Part shown: positions 1 through 6,998 of the stretch, piece after piece | How the letters are laid out: each line of letters starts with the position of its first letter | How positions within the stretch are numbered: the stretch's first letter is position 1 | From: Phenylobacterium aquaticum | GTDB taxonomy: Bacteria; Pseudomonadota; Alphaproteobacteria; Caulobacterales; Caulobacteraceae | Length of the DNA: 16,528 bases | Assembly (NCBI RefSeq): GCF_947378715.1 | Contig: NZ_CANCLE010000085.1 | Span: 1-16,528 of the forward strand | Direction of reading: 5' to 3' | Program-made: the position numbers and the translations under genes | Notes under the pieces: generated by a model | Seen by the model: the letters and a program-made list of their open reading frames with translations, nothing else | Databases searched by the model: none | Told to the model about the DNA's origin: nothing

Positions 1-458
1 GCGCCCATGATGTAGTCGTGGCCGGCGAGCGAGGCCTCGACATAGCCCATGTGGTTGGCGATCTCGCTTTCCAGGCGCGGATGCAGGGCGGCGCCGGCCT
101 CGCCCAGGCGGCCGACATACATGAACAGCATCAGGGGCAGCATGGCCGAGCCCTCGGCATAGTGCAGCCACTGCTGATAGGTGTCGTAGGCCGGGGTCTG
201 GGGATCGGGCTGCAGCCGGCCGCCGGCATGGCGGCGGATGATGTAGTCGATGATCGCGCCTGATTCGATCACCGTCGACTGGCCGTCGGTGACCACCGGC
301 GACTTGCCGAGCGGGTGGATCGCCTTCAGCTCCGGCGGCGCCAGGCGGGTCACCGCGTCGCGCTGATAGCACTTCAGCTCATAGGGCAGGCCGAGCTCCT
401 CCAGCAGCCACAGGATGCGTTGCGAGCGCGAGTCGTTGAGGTGGTGGACGGTGATCAT
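1..458 (-). CDS. Glutathione S-transferase family protein (partial, C-terminus off the window)
   Basis: Reading the minus strand from an ATG at 458 gives an open frame to the window edge (152 codons, no stop). It begins MITVHHLNDSRSQRILWLLE, the thioredoxin-fold start of a cytosolic GST: first beta strand, then the S-R-S-Q-R-I-L-W segment where the catalytic or glutathione-contacting Ser/Tyr normally sits. Near residues 48-56 is HPLGKSPVV with the conserved cis-proline, followed by a V-I-E-S-G-A-I-I stretch matching the glutathione-binding E-S motif. The rest enters the all-helical C-terminal domain. GSTs of this type are about 200-230 residues, so roughly a third is missing. Members conjugate or reduce glutathione adducts in the cytoplasm; the substrate cannot be read from sequence. 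A purine-rich AAGGGGA lies about 8 bases upstream of the ATG. It is divergent from the acyl-CoA dehydrogenase gene across an 83-bp gap. Confidence 0.88.
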   Translation of the reverse strand, partial: MITVHHLNDSRSQRILWLLEELGLPYELKCYQRDAVTRLAPPELKAIHPLGKSPVVTDGQSTVIESGAIIDYIIRRHAGGRLQPDPQTPAYDTYQQWLHYAEGSAMLPLMLFMYVGRLGEAGAALHPRLESEIANHMGYVEASLAGHDYIMG

Positions 459-502
459 GGCGGGCTTCCCCTTGGGTTGGCGTGTTCTGGCGTGGCTTGG
501 TG

Positions 503-541
503 TTGGCTGACGCACGGCAAGTATCTCTATAGTCGCGCCCC
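503..541 (+). promoter_or_regulatory. Putative promoter of mcd, giving a leaderless or near-leaderless transcript
   Basis: TTGGCT (503-508) and CTATAG (527-532) are separated by 18 bases. The context TCTATAGTC is close to the Caulobacter housekeeping -10 pattern GCTANAWC. The -10 ends only 9 bases before the ATG at 542 and there is no Shine-Dalgarno sequence in CGCGCCCC, so transcription would start at or next to the start codon. Inferred by eye only. Confidence 0.4.
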
Positions 542-2194
542 ATGAGCGCCGACCTGATCCTCCCGAACCTCCCTCGCCTTCTACACGCCGCGGCCGCCCA
601 AGCCGACGCCCTTTCCGCCCGGGCGCGTGACGCGGTCTCGCTGCGGGTGACGCAGGGTGGGCGGCTCGACCGGCGAACGCTGGACGCCGAGCAGCATGTG
701 GCCCACGGCCTGGCCTGGGTGGCCGCCTATGCCGAGACCCTGACCCAGACCGCAGCCTGGGCCCAGGCCCTGGCCGACCAGGGTCGGCTGGGCGAGGCCG
801 AGGCCCTGCCCGCCCAGTTGCTGGCCTTTGAATATCTGAGCCAGCTGGCCGGCGGCGTGCCGATGAACCAGGGCGAGACCTTCCGGGCCAGCGACCTGGG
901 CCTCGACGCCGCCCGGATTCTGGAGGTGATCGAGGACCTGCGCCCGGGCGCGACCCAGGCGGTGAAGACCCGCATCGTTGAACTGCTGGCCGAGGCCCGG
1001 GGCCGGCCTTCGCTGGAGGCCAGCGGCCTGGACGAGACCCTGGACCAGGTGCGCGACCAGTTCGCCGCCTTCACCGCCCAGAAAATCACCCCCTTCGCCC
1101 ATGGCTGGCATCTGCGCGACGAGCTGATTCCCCTGGAGCTGCTGGAGGAGCTGGCGGCGCTGGGCGTGTTCGGTCTGACCGTTCCAGAGGACTTCGGCGG
1201 CGCCGGCATGGGCAAGATCGCCATGTGCGTGGTGTCGGAGGCCCTGTCGCGGGGCTGGATCGGCACGGGCTCGCTGGGGACCCGTTCGGAGATCGCCGCC
1301 GAGCTGATCCTGGCCCATGGCACGGACGACCAGAAGGCCCGCTTCCTGCCGGCCATCGCCAGCGGCGCGATCATTCCCACGGCCGTGTTCACCGAGCCGG
1401 AGTCAGGCTCCGATCTGGGGTCGCTGCGCACCCGGGCCGTGCTGGACGACGGGGCCTGGAAGGTGACCGGGGCCAAGACCTGGATCACCCATGCCGCTCG
1501 CGCCGACCTGATGACCCTGCTGGTCCGCACCGACCCGGCCTCGAAGGATCACCGAGGCCTCTCCATGCTGCTGGCCTCCAAGCCCCGGGGTACGGCGGCC
1601 GACCCATTTCCGGCGGAGGGCATGAGCGGCGGCGAGATCGCGGTGATCGGTTATCGCGGCATGAAGGAATATGAGCTGGCCTTCGACGGCTTCTCGGTGC
1701 CGCTGGCCGATCTGCTCGGCGGCCAGGTTGGCCAGGGCTTCAGCCAGCTGATGGCCACCTTTGAGAGCGCCCGTATCCAGACTGCGGCCCGGGCCATCGG
1801 GGTCGGCCAGGCCGCGCTCGACATCGCGCTCGACTACGCGCTGGAGCGCCGTCAGTTCGGCCAGCCCATCGCTGAATTCCCGCGCGTGGCCAACAAGCTG
1901 GCGATGATGGCCGCCGAACTGCTGGGCGCCCGGCAGCTGGCCTGGTTCGCGGCCCGGGCCAAGGACGAAGGGCGGCGCTGCGACCTGGAGGCCGGCATGG
2001 CCAAGCTGGTCGGGGCCCGCGTCGCCTGGGCGGCGGCGGACAATGCGGTGCAGATCCACGGGGGAACCGGCTTTGCGGTCGAACAGCCGGTCAGCCGCCT
2101 GCTGGCCGACGCCCGCATCCTGAACATCTTCGAAGGCGCCGGGGAGATCCAGGCCCAGGTGATCGCGCGCCGCCTGCTGGAGGGCGCGAACTAG
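542..2194 (+). CDS. mcd: Acyl-CoA dehydrogenase, probable (2S)-methylsuccinyl-CoA dehydrogenase
   Basis: This 550-residue FAD enzyme has a standard acyl-CoA dehydrogenase core (about residues 165-545) behind an N-terminal helical extension of about 160 residues. Core signatures are FTEPESGSD (284-292 region), ERRQFGQPI (435-443), QIHGGTGF (504-511) and FEGAGEIQ (530-537), whose Glu531 aligns with the usual catalytic base. The extension, with QHVAHGLAWVAAY (51-63) and GGVPMNQGE (104-112), is what I recognise from methylsuccinyl-CoA dehydrogenases, which are about 550 residues long against about 380 for ordinary family members. That enzyme oxidises (2S)-methylsuccinyl-CoA to mesaconyl-CoA in the ethylmalonyl-CoA pathway and passes electrons to ETF. 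The etfBA genes and a cobalamin adenosyltransferase nearby fit this. The gene is monocistronic, divergent from the GST gene and convergent with a TetR gene 10 bp away. The alternative is another long acyl-CoA dehydrogenase of unknown substrate. Confidence 0.8.
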   Translation: MSADLILPNLPRLLHAAAAQADALSARARDAVSLRVTQGGRLDRRTLDAEQHVAHGLAWVAAYAETLTQTAAWAQALADQGRLGEAEALPAQLLAFEYLSQLAGGVPMNQGETFRASDLGLDAARILEVIEDLRPGATQAVKTRIVELLAEARGRPSLEASGLDETLDQVRDQFAAFTAQKITPFAHGWHLRDELIPLELLEELAALGVFGLTVPEDFGGAGMGKIAMCVVSEALSRGWIGTGSLGTRSEIAAELILAHGTDDQKARFLPAIASGAIIPTAVFTEPESGSDLGSLRTRAVLDDGAWKVTGAKTWITHAARADLMTLLVRTDPASKDHRGLSMLLASKPRGTAADPFPAEGMSGGEIAVIGYRGMKEYELAFDGFSVPLADLLGGQVGQGFSQLMATFESARIQTAARAIGVGQAALDIALDYALERRQFGQPIAEFPRVANKLAMMAAELLGARQLAWFAARAKDEGRRCDLEAGMAKLVGARVAWAAADNAVQIHGGTGFAVEQPVSRLLADARILNIFEGAGEIQAQVIARRLLEGAN

Positions 2195-2204
2195 GCCGGA
2201 ATGA

Positions 2205-2810
2205 TTAGACCCTGGGCTGGAAGCCCTGGGCCAGCAGCCCGACCTGGCGGTCGAACACCGCGCTCATCTCGGCGGCGTCGGCGCCTTCCCAGGCCGCCAG
2301 GCGATAGGTCCAGGCATAGATGGCCATCAGGGCGTCGACCACGACATCGAGATCCTGGTCGGCGGAGACCTCGCCGCGCGCCACGCCCTCGGCCAGGCAG
2401 TCGCGGACCACCTGGCGCAGGCGCTGATTGCGGCCATAGGGTCGGGTCGAGGGACTGAGCGTCCAGTCATAGGCCGCCGCGATATGGGCCAGGAACAGCT
2501 TGGTGCGGCGGGTCTCGAAGGCGAAATGGATCGCGAACAGCGAACGCAGCCGGTCGGCGACGCCGCCCCGCAGGTGCGGGATCACCCGGTCGAGCTCGCC
2601 ATAGAGCTCTTCCAGACGGTCGGCCATCACCTGGCTGAGGATATCGCCCTTGGAGGCGAAGGTGGTGAACACGCTGCCCACCGCCACCTCGGCCTTGCGA
2701 GCGATCTCACGCACCGTGGTCTCTTCATAGCCCTGGGCCTCGAAGAGATCGCGGGCCGCGTCCAGCACGCGCTGGCGCGTGGCTTCTTTCTGGGACTTCC
2801 GAACGCTCAC
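2205..2810 (-). CDS. TetR/AcrR-family transcriptional regulator (downstream member of a tandem pair)
   Basis: This is a TetR-family DNA-binding regulator with a canonical N-terminal helix-turn-helix: TRQRVLDAARDLFEAQGYEE (11-30), then TTVREIARKAEVAVGSVF and F-x-S-K-G-D (31-56). The C-terminal ligand or dimerisation half is divergent, so the effector is unknown. I place the start at GTG 2810, 201 residues, because GGGGGAAA lies about 5 bases upstream and TetR proteins usually begin shortly before this point. An in-frame ATG at 2909 would add 33 residues and overlap the stop codon of the upstream regulator by one base (TGATG), but it has no visible Shine-Dalgarno. The choice affects only the N-terminal tail. 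It is convergent with mcd, and control of mcd is possible but not shown. The TetR protein CcrR of Methylobacterium regulates an ethylmalonyl-CoA pathway gene, which makes the idea reasonable. Confidence 0.88.
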   Translation of the reverse strand: MSVRKSQKEATRQRVLDAARDLFEAQGYEETTVREIARKAEVAVGSVFTTFASKGDILSQVMADRLEELYGELDRVIPHLRGGVADRLRSLFAIHFAFETRRTKLFLAHIAAAYDWTLSPSTRPYGRNQRLRQVVRDCLAEGVARGEVSADQDLDVVVDALMAIYAWTYRLAAWEGADAAEMSAVFDRQVGLLAQGFQPRV

Positions 2811-2908
2811 AAGCTTTCCCCCAGGGGGCGGTTCGAACAGTCCGCCGCTCCTGAAGGTTATGACGTCGCCGAGCTTGGGCGCCCCCAATACCGAGGTCTC
2901 GAATTCCA

Positions 2909-3562
2909 TCAACCGCGGCGCGCGCCGGCCAGGATCACGCGAATCTGGTCGCGGGCCTTGGCCTGCAGAGCCTCCAGGCTCCAGCCGAGGAAGATCGCCT
3001 CGGGATAGTTGGCCAGGTAGCAGTCAAACAGCATGTCGCCGCGCAGCTTGACCTCGGCTTCCTGGGACAGCTCGCCGCGCTCGACAGCCAGTTGCACCTG
3101 TTCGGTGATCAGGTCGCGCAGGGCCTGGGCGGTGTCGCTGAAACGCAGCTCCACGCCCTCTTCCGGCAGCCAGGAGACACTGAAGGCGGCCCGGGCCAGG
3201 GGGAGCTGGCTCTTGTAGAAGGCGTAGCCGACGCTGAAGGCGCGCAGCAGGGCGTCCTCGACGCCGCGCCCACGGCTGGCGGCCTCACGCATGGTCTCGG
3301 CCAGGGTGGCCATGTCCGAGAACATGATCTCGCGGAACAGATCCGACTTGTCGGTGAAATTGGCGAACACCGCGCCGGTGGACATGCCCGCCTCGGTGGC
3401 GATGTCGCGGATGGTGGCGCCCTCATAGCCGCATTCGGAGAACAGGCGGCGCGCGGCGGCAAGGACCTTGGCCCGCGTCTGCTGCTTGGCGAGCGCGCGC
3501 CGGGTGGGGATCTTCACCCCGGATTCAGGATCGCCGGAGAGAGCGCCGGAAACATGTTTCAT
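2909..3562 (-). CDS. TetR/AcrR-family transcriptional regulator (upstream member of a tandem pair)
   Basis: This is a 217-residue TetR-type regulator. The DNA-binding domain runs from about residue 28 to 80: QQTRAKVLAAARRLFSECGY (27-46), the helix-turn-helix GATIRDIATEAGMSTGAVFANF, then T-D-K-S-D-L-F. The C-terminal half is typical all-helical and not informative about ligand. I chose ATG 3562; the frame extends to a TTG at 3616 but that part is not domain-like. Its stop overlaps an ATG of the downstream TetR frame by one base, so the two genes are very likely co-transcribed. The proteins share the family fold but differ in sequence, so this is not a recent duplication. A perfect 12-bp palindrome covers the first codons (3549-3560), and an AT-rich inverted repeat sits about 110 bp upstream; both could be autoregulatory operators. 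Confidence 0.9.
   Translation of the reverse strand: MKHVSGALSGDPESGVKIPTRRALAKQQTRAKVLAAARRLFSECGYEGATIRDIATEAGMSTGAVFANFTDKSDLFREIMFSDMATLAETMREAASRGRGVEDALLRAFSVGYAFYKSQLPLARAAFSVSWLPEEGVELRFSDTAQALRDLITEQVQLAVERGELSQEAEVKLRGDMLFDCYLANYPEAIFLGWSLEALQAKARDQIRVILAGARRG
3549..3560. repeat. Perfect 12-bp palindrome over the start of the upstream TetR gene
   Basis: GAAACATGTTTC is fully self-complementary and includes codons 2-4 of the TetR gene starting at 3562. A palindrome at the 5' end of a regulator gene is a plausible operator, but it also encodes the residues K-H-V and could be chance. Confidence 0.35.
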
Positions 3563-3670
3563 CAAGAGTCGAGCCTCGCGAAAATCGCGCTCGCTCGGTG
3601 TCCGAACTCCACGCAACGGGTTCCAAATGTCTCAAAGCGCCGCGCCGCATCGGTCACTGCCGCGCTGGAG

Positions 3671-3703
3671 GGGCCAAAATTCTCTATCAAATCAATTTTG
3701 CCC
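3671..3703. repeat. AT-rich inverted repeat upstream of the TetR pair
   Basis: GGGCCAAAATT (3671-3681) pairs with AATTTTGCCC (3694-3703) over ten base pairs with a single bulged C, around a 12-base loop. It lies about 110 bp upstream of the TetR start at 3562, inside the AT-richest part of the gap, as expected for a promoter or operator of the minus-strand regulators. No U-run follows on either strand, so it does not look like a terminator. Confidence 0.45.
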
Positions 3704-3793
3704 GGCATGCGCCGGCCGGTGGTGTCAAAGCCCATCACTCGGTTGTCCCAATCTAGCGTCGGTCACCTAGGCGTGTCCATTTCAGCCAGTTGA

Positions 3794-3817
3794 TGATCGC
3801 GATCAGCGAACGCGTTC
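3794..3817. repeat. Two adjacent perfect palindromes
   Basis: TGATCGCGATCA (3794-3805) and GAACGCGTTC (3808-3817) are each perfectly self-complementary, are separated by two bases, and have centres 13 bp apart. Two dyads side by side suggest a protein-binding site, but the bound protein is unknown and chance is possible in CG-rich DNA. Confidence 0.35.
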
Positions 3818-4037
3818 TACGAAGCTCTATTGCGGGTTCTTTTGCAGCAGAGCAAGGCCGCAAGCTGCGTGGCGAGACGCCGCATCCCTTGGTATAGCCC
3901 GGCGCTCAGCGCGAATCTGGCCTGCGACGCGGTGCGCCTAACCGCGGAACATTGCTCACTGAGCATGCTCGCAGAACGTCGGCCACGCCCCGGGCCCAGC
4001 TATGGCGCGCGGCGCCGCCAAAGCCTAGATAGAGGGC

Positions 4038-4238
4038 ATGGATCGCCTGTTTAACATTCTGATTCCCCTGGCCCTGGCCGGGGTCGTCATCGCCCTGGGC
4101 TTCGGCCTCTTCGCCCTGTTCCGGGGCGGGGAGTTCGGCCGCTCCTACTCCAACAAGCTGATGCGCCTAAGGGTGCTGATGCAGGCCATCGCTGTGGCCC
4201 TGCTGGTCGCCGCCGCCTGGTGGCGGCACAAGGGCTGA
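4038..4238 (+). CDS. Small HIG1-domain-like twin-transmembrane protein
   Basis: This 66-residue protein has two hydrophobic helices (about residues 6-28 and 48-62) joined by a basic loop, S-N-K-L-M-R-L-R-V-L-M-Q, at about 37-49. The layout and the loop match the bacterial HIG1-type twin-transmembrane proteins; eukaryotic relatives are respiratory supercomplex factors in the inner mitochondrial membrane. A role near the respiratory chain in the cytoplasmic membrane is inferred from the family. The ATG at 4038 follows CCTAGATAGAGGGC, which offers either a very close AGAGGG or a -10-like TAGATA compatible with a leaderless start. It is followed after 4 bases by the cobalamin adenosyltransferase gene, so the two form an operon. 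Confidence 0.8.
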   Translation: MDRLFNILIPLALAGVVIALGFGLFALFRGGEFGRSYSNKLMRLRVLMQAIAVALLVAAAWWRHKG

Positions 4239-4242
4239 GCCG

Positions 4243-4815
4243 ATGGTCACGCTCAACCGCATCTATACGCGGACCGGCGACGCGGGGGAGACGCGGCTGG
4301 CGACCGGTGCGCCGGTGGCGAAGTCCGACCTGAGGGTCACCGCCTATGGCGAGGTCGACGAGACCAACGCCTGCGTCGGCCTGGCGCGGCTGCACACTGC
4401 AGGCGACGCGCTGGATCCGCTGCTGGCCCGGATTCAGAACGAGCTGTTCGATCTGGGCGCCGACCTGGCGACCCCGGCCAGGCCGGATGAGGTCGAGGGC
4501 CAGGCCCTGCGCATGCTCGACAGCCAGGTGGAGCGGCTGGAGCGGGAGATCGACGCCCTGAACGAGACCTTGCCGCCCCTGACCTCCTTCATCCTGCCGG
4601 GCGGAACCCCAGCTGCGGCGGCCCTGCATCTGGCGCGCACGGTGGCGCGGCGGGCGGAACGGGCGGCGGTGGGCCTGATCCTGTCGGGCGAGAGCGTCAG
4701 CCCGCCGGCCCTGCGCTATCTGAACCGGCTGTCGGACCTGTTGTTCGTCGCAGCCCGCGCCGCCAATGACGGCGGCCGCGCCGAGGTGTTCTGGAAATCC
4801 GGCGCGACCCGGTAG
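4243..4815 (+). CDS. ATP:cob(I)alamin adenosyltransferase, PduO type
   Basis: This 190-residue enzyme of the PduO/MMAB family transfers the 5'-deoxyadenosyl group of ATP to cob(I)alamin to make adenosylcobalamin, in the cytoplasm, as a trimer. Family signatures in order: the N-terminal ATP-binding segment IYTRTGDAGETRL (7-19), AYGEVDETNACVG (34-46), FILPGG (116-121), the ARTVARRAER helix (131-140) carrying the conserved Arg/Glu residues at the active site, and RYLNRLSDLLFV (158-169). Length is normal. It starts 4 bases after the HIG1-like gene and ends 3 bases from a convergent hypothetical. Its product is the coenzyme of methylmalonyl-CoA and ethylmalonyl-CoA mutases, which ties it to the acyl-CoA genes around it. 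The names pduO, cobO and cobA are all used for such genes, so no symbol is assigned. Confidence 0.95.
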   Translation: MVTLNRIYTRTGDAGETRLATGAPVAKSDLRVTAYGEVDETNACVGLARLHTAGDALDPLLARIQNELFDLGADLATPARPDEVEGQALRMLDSQVERLEREIDALNETLPPLTSFILPGGTPAAAALHLARTVARRAERAAVGLILSGESVSPPALRYLNRLSDLLFVAARAANDGGRAEVFWKSGATR

Positions 4816-4818
4816 GTC

Positions 4819-5085
4819 TTAGGGCTTGGGCGTCGGAGCGGCGGGCGCATGGACCTCCGCCTTGGCCGCGGCCCGGGTCTTGTCGTCGGTGATGACCCGG
4901 CCGGTGAGGTCCGAGATGGCGATCGGCCGGGCGCAGACCCGGTCATGCCAGTCCCACCACATCCCCTGGGCCTCGCATTTCTTGCCGGGAATGATCCAGA
5001 CGACCTGGGTCACCGCGATCACCGTGACGATGCCGGCGAAAACGATCAGGAAGTAGCGGGCCAGGCGGGTGATCGTCGGGTTCAT
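4819..5085 (-). CDS. Hypothetical protein with one N-terminal membrane segment
   Basis: This 88-residue protein is not from a family I recognise. It has one strong hydrophobic segment (about 11-32), then a short hydrophilic region with two cysteines (Cys37 and Cys51) flanking a Trp-rich patch, GMWWDW (41-46), and an Ala/Pro/Lys-rich tail. The topology suggests a membrane anchor with the cysteines outside the cytoplasm, where they could form a disulfide; this is inference. The frame is supported by its position: it exactly fills the space between the adenosyltransferase stop (3-bp gap, convergent) and the etfB promoter region (divergent), and the opposite-strand frames there give no protein-like sequence. 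Confidence 0.7.
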   Translation of the reverse strand: MNPTITRLARYFLIVFAGIVTVIAVTQVVWIIPGKKCEAQGMWWDWHDRVCARPIAISDLTGRVITDDKTRAAAKAEVHAPAAPTPKP

Positions 5086-5159
5086 GGTCTCGTTTCTGCT
5101 GTGGCGGACAGGTCCCTATGGACCGCTTCCGTCGAAAATGCGGCCTAGCCTAGTCGCCC

Positions 5160-5178
5160 ACGCGCTTGCAATGCGCGT
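5160..5178. repeat. Inverted repeat upstream of etfBA, possible operator
   Basis: ACGCGC (5160-5165) and GCGCGT (5173-5178) form perfect 6-bp arms around TTGCAAT. The site lies 65-83 bp before the etfB start, in the intergenic region shared with the divergent hypothetical. Position and symmetry fit an operator, but the regulator is unknown. Confidence 0.35.
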
Positions 5179-5217
5179 CGGAACCGTTATTCCGCAGCCG
5201 TTCAGTTTTTTCCGCAA

Positions 5218-5223
5218 TATAAT
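5218..5223 (+). promoter_or_regulatory. Candidate -10 element of the etfBA promoter
   Basis: TATAAT at 5218-5223 is a perfect bacterial -10 hexamer in an AT-rich patch 20 bases ahead of the etfB ATG. No convincing -35 stands 16-18 bases upstream, so activator dependence or a chance match is possible. Transcription from it would give a leader of roughly 12 bases. Confidence 0.4.
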
Positions 5224-5242
5224 TTGAGGCGCTAGCGAAGCC

Positions 5243-5989
5243 ATGAAGGTGCTCGTCCCCGTCAAGCGGGTGATCGACTACAACGTCAAGGCCCGGGTCA
5301 AGCCGGACCAATCCGGCGTGGACCTCGCCAATGTGAAGATGTCCATGAATCCCTTCTGCGAGATCGCGGTCGAAGAGGCCGTTCGCCAGAAGGAAAAGGG
5401 TGTGGCCACGGAAGTGGTCGCCGTCTCCATTGGTCCGATCCAGGCGCAGGAAACCCTGCGCACCGCCCTGGCCATGGGCGCTGATCGCGCCATCCTGATC
5501 CAGACGGACCAGGATCCTGAGCCCTTGGCCGTGGCCAAGCTGCTCCAGGCGATCATCGCCGAGGAAAGCCCCGATGTCGTGATCATGGGCAAGCAGGCGA
5601 TCGACGGCGACAATAACGCCACCGGTCAGATGCTGGCTGCTCTGCTCGACTGGCCGCAGGCGACCTTCGCCAACGCGATCGAGTTGAGCGCTGGTTCCGC
5701 CAAGGTGGCCCGTGAAGTCGACGGCGGCATCCAGACGCTCGACGTGGCCCTGCCGGCGATCATCACCGCCGACCTGCGCCTGAACGAGCCGCGCTACGCC
5801 TCGCTGCCGAACATCATGAAGGCCAAGAAGAAGCCGTTGGACATCAAGGAAGCCGCCACGCTCGGCGTCGACCTGACCCCGCGCCTCAAGGTCGTCAAGG
5901 TCACCGAGCCCGCGAAGCGCGGCGGCGGCATCAAGGTTGAGAGCGCCGCCGACCTGGTCACCAACCTCAAGACCGCCGGGGTGCTCTAA
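5243..5989 (+). CDS. etfB: Electron transfer flavoprotein subunit beta
   Basis: This 248-residue ETF beta subunit pairs with EtfA to carry electrons from acyl-CoA dehydrogenases to ETF:quinone oxidoreductase. It starts with the family hallmark MKVLVPVKRVIDYNVKARVK (1-20). The AMP-binding region appears as GKQAIDGDNNATGQM (116-130). The dehydrogenase-recognition loop follows as LRLNEPRYASLPNIMKAKKK (178-197), including the conserved Leu. Length is normal for the bacterial group that serves beta-oxidation. The ATG at 5243 has a weak GCGAAG upstream. The stop codon overlaps the etfA start by one base (TAATG), so the two subunits are translationally coupled. Proposed electron donors in this window include the mcd product. 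Confidence 0.97.
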   Translation: MKVLVPVKRVIDYNVKARVKPDQSGVDLANVKMSMNPFCEIAVEEAVRQKEKGVATEVVAVSIGPIQAQETLRTALAMGADRAILIQTDQDPEPLAVAKLLQAIIAEESPDVVIMGKQAIDGDNNATGQMLAALLDWPQATFANAIELSAGSAKVAREVDGGIQTLDVALPAIITADLRLNEPRYASLPNIMKAKKKPLDIKEAATLGVDLTPRLKVVKVTEPAKRGGGIKVESAADLVTNLKTAGVL

Positions 5990-6933
5990 TGGCTGTTCTC
6001 GTCATCGCCGACCACGACAACGCGTCGTTGAAGGACAACACCAACAAGACCGTCACCGCAGCGCTGGCCCTGTCGGGCGACGTCGATGTGCTGGTCGCCG
6101 GTCAAGGCGCCAAGGGCGTCGCTGACGCCGCCGCCAAGATCGCCGGCGTCCGCAAGGTGCTGCTGGCCGAGAGCGACGCATTGGGCCAAGGCCTGGCCGA
6201 GGCGGTCACCGCCGTGGTCCTGCCGCTGATGGCCGGCTACGACGCCGTCCTGACCCCGGCCACCTCGCAAGGCAAGAACTTCAGCCCGCGCATCGCCGCG
6301 AAGCTGGACGTCTCGCAGATCTCGGAAATCGTCGAGGTCGTGGACGCCAACACCTTCGTGCGTCCGATCTACGCCGGCAACGCGCTGGAAACCGTCCAGT
6401 CGTCCGATCCCAAGAAGGTCATCACCGTCCGCGCCACCGCCTTCAAGGCGGCCGGTGAAGGCGGTTCGGCCGCGGTCGAATCGATCGGCGCCGGCGACGG
6501 CGCGCCGAAGACCAAGTTCGTCGATCAGCAGCTGGTGAAGTCGGCCCGTCCGGAACTCACCGCCGCCAAGATCGTCGTCTCCGGTGGTCGCGCCATGGGT
6601 TCGGCCGAGGAATTCCAGCGGGTCATCGAGCCCCTGGCCGACAAGCTGGGCGCCGCCGTGGGCGCCAGCCGCGCCGCCGTCGACGCCGGCTACGCCCCGA
6701 ACGACTATCAGGTCGGTCAGACCGGCAAGGTCGTGGCGCCTGAGCTGTACGTGGCGATCGGCATTTCCGGCGCCATCCAGCACCTGGCCGGCATGAAGGA
6801 CTCCAAGGTCATCGTGGCGATCAACAAGGACGGCGACGCGCCGATCTTCCAGGTCGCCGACTATGGCCTGGTCGCCGACTACAAGTCGGCTGTGCCGGAA
6901 CTGATGGACGCCCTGACGGCCGCCGGCAAATAG
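5989..6933 (+). CDS. etfA: Electron transfer flavoprotein subunit alpha
   Basis: This 314-residue ETF alpha subunit binds the redox-active FAD. The N-terminal domain (1-185) is the variable interface domain. The C-terminal FAD domain shows VVSGGRAMGS (196-205), GASRAAVDAGYAPNDYQVGQ (225-244), T-G-K-V-V-A-P-E-L-Y and AIGISGAIQHLAGM (256-269), then VIVAINKD (274-281) before the API motif; these contact the FAD phosphates and ring. Length is typical. It is the second gene of the etfBA operon, overlapping etfB by one base. A strong intrinsic terminator begins 33 bases after its stop, so etfBA is a two-gene transcription unit separate from hbd. Confidence 0.97.
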   Translation: MAVLVIADHDNASLKDNTNKTVTAALALSGDVDVLVAGQGAKGVADAAAKIAGVRKVLLAESDALGQGLAEAVTAVVLPLMAGYDAVLTPATSQGKNFSPRIAAKLDVSQISEIVEVVDANTFVRPIYAGNALETVQSSDPKKVITVRATAFKAAGEGGSAAVESIGAGDGAPKTKFVDQQLVKSARPELTAAKIVVSGGRAMGSAEEFQRVIEPLADKLGAAVGASRAAVDAGYAPNDYQVGQTGKVVAPELYVAIGISGAIQHLAGMKDSKVIVAINKDGDAPIFQVADYGLVADYKSAVPELMDALTAAGK

Positions 6934-6966
6934 GCCGGCGCGCCCAGTTTGGGTGAGCCTTTGAGA

Positions 6967-6998
6967 GGGGCGGCTTCCGCGCGGAGGCCGCCCCTTTT
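6967..6998 (+). terminator. Rho-independent terminator after etfA
   Basis: GGGGCGGC (6967-6974) pairs perfectly with GCCGCCCC (6987-6994). The stem continues inward through TTCC/GGAG (one T-G pair) to a GCGC loop, about 12 bp in all, and is followed directly by TTTT (6995-6998) and a T-rich TGCTTG. This is a textbook intrinsic terminator for the plus-strand etfBA transcript. Confidence 0.9.

Larger units (their letters stand above)
3563..4037. other. 475-bp intergenic region with several inverted repeats, no gene recognised
   Basis: This gap separates the minus-strand TetR pair from the plus-strand HIG1-like gene. Its base composition is visibly less GC-rich than the coding regions. Short open frames in it give low-complexity Arg/Pro/Ser-rich translations with no family resemblance. 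It contains a bulged inverted repeat (3671-3703), two adjacent perfect palindromes (3794-3805 and 3808-3817), an interrupted palindrome GCGCTCAGCGC (3902-3912) and a GCTC/GAGC/GCTC set (3954-3970). It probably holds promoters for both directions. A small RNA cannot be excluded, but no terminator with a U-run was seen. Confidence 0.6.

Noticed and set aside
2212..2240. A GGGCT-GGA-AGCCC stem at the convergent mcd/TetR boundary, considered as a terminator.
   Set aside because: It lies inside the TetR coding end, is only 5 bp long and has no T-tract.
3830..4054. A 74-codon plus-strand open frame in the 475-bp gap.
   Set aside because: Its translation is Arg/Ser/Pro-rich without family resemblance, it runs into the well supported HIG1-like gene in another frame, and it has no convincing ribosome binding site.
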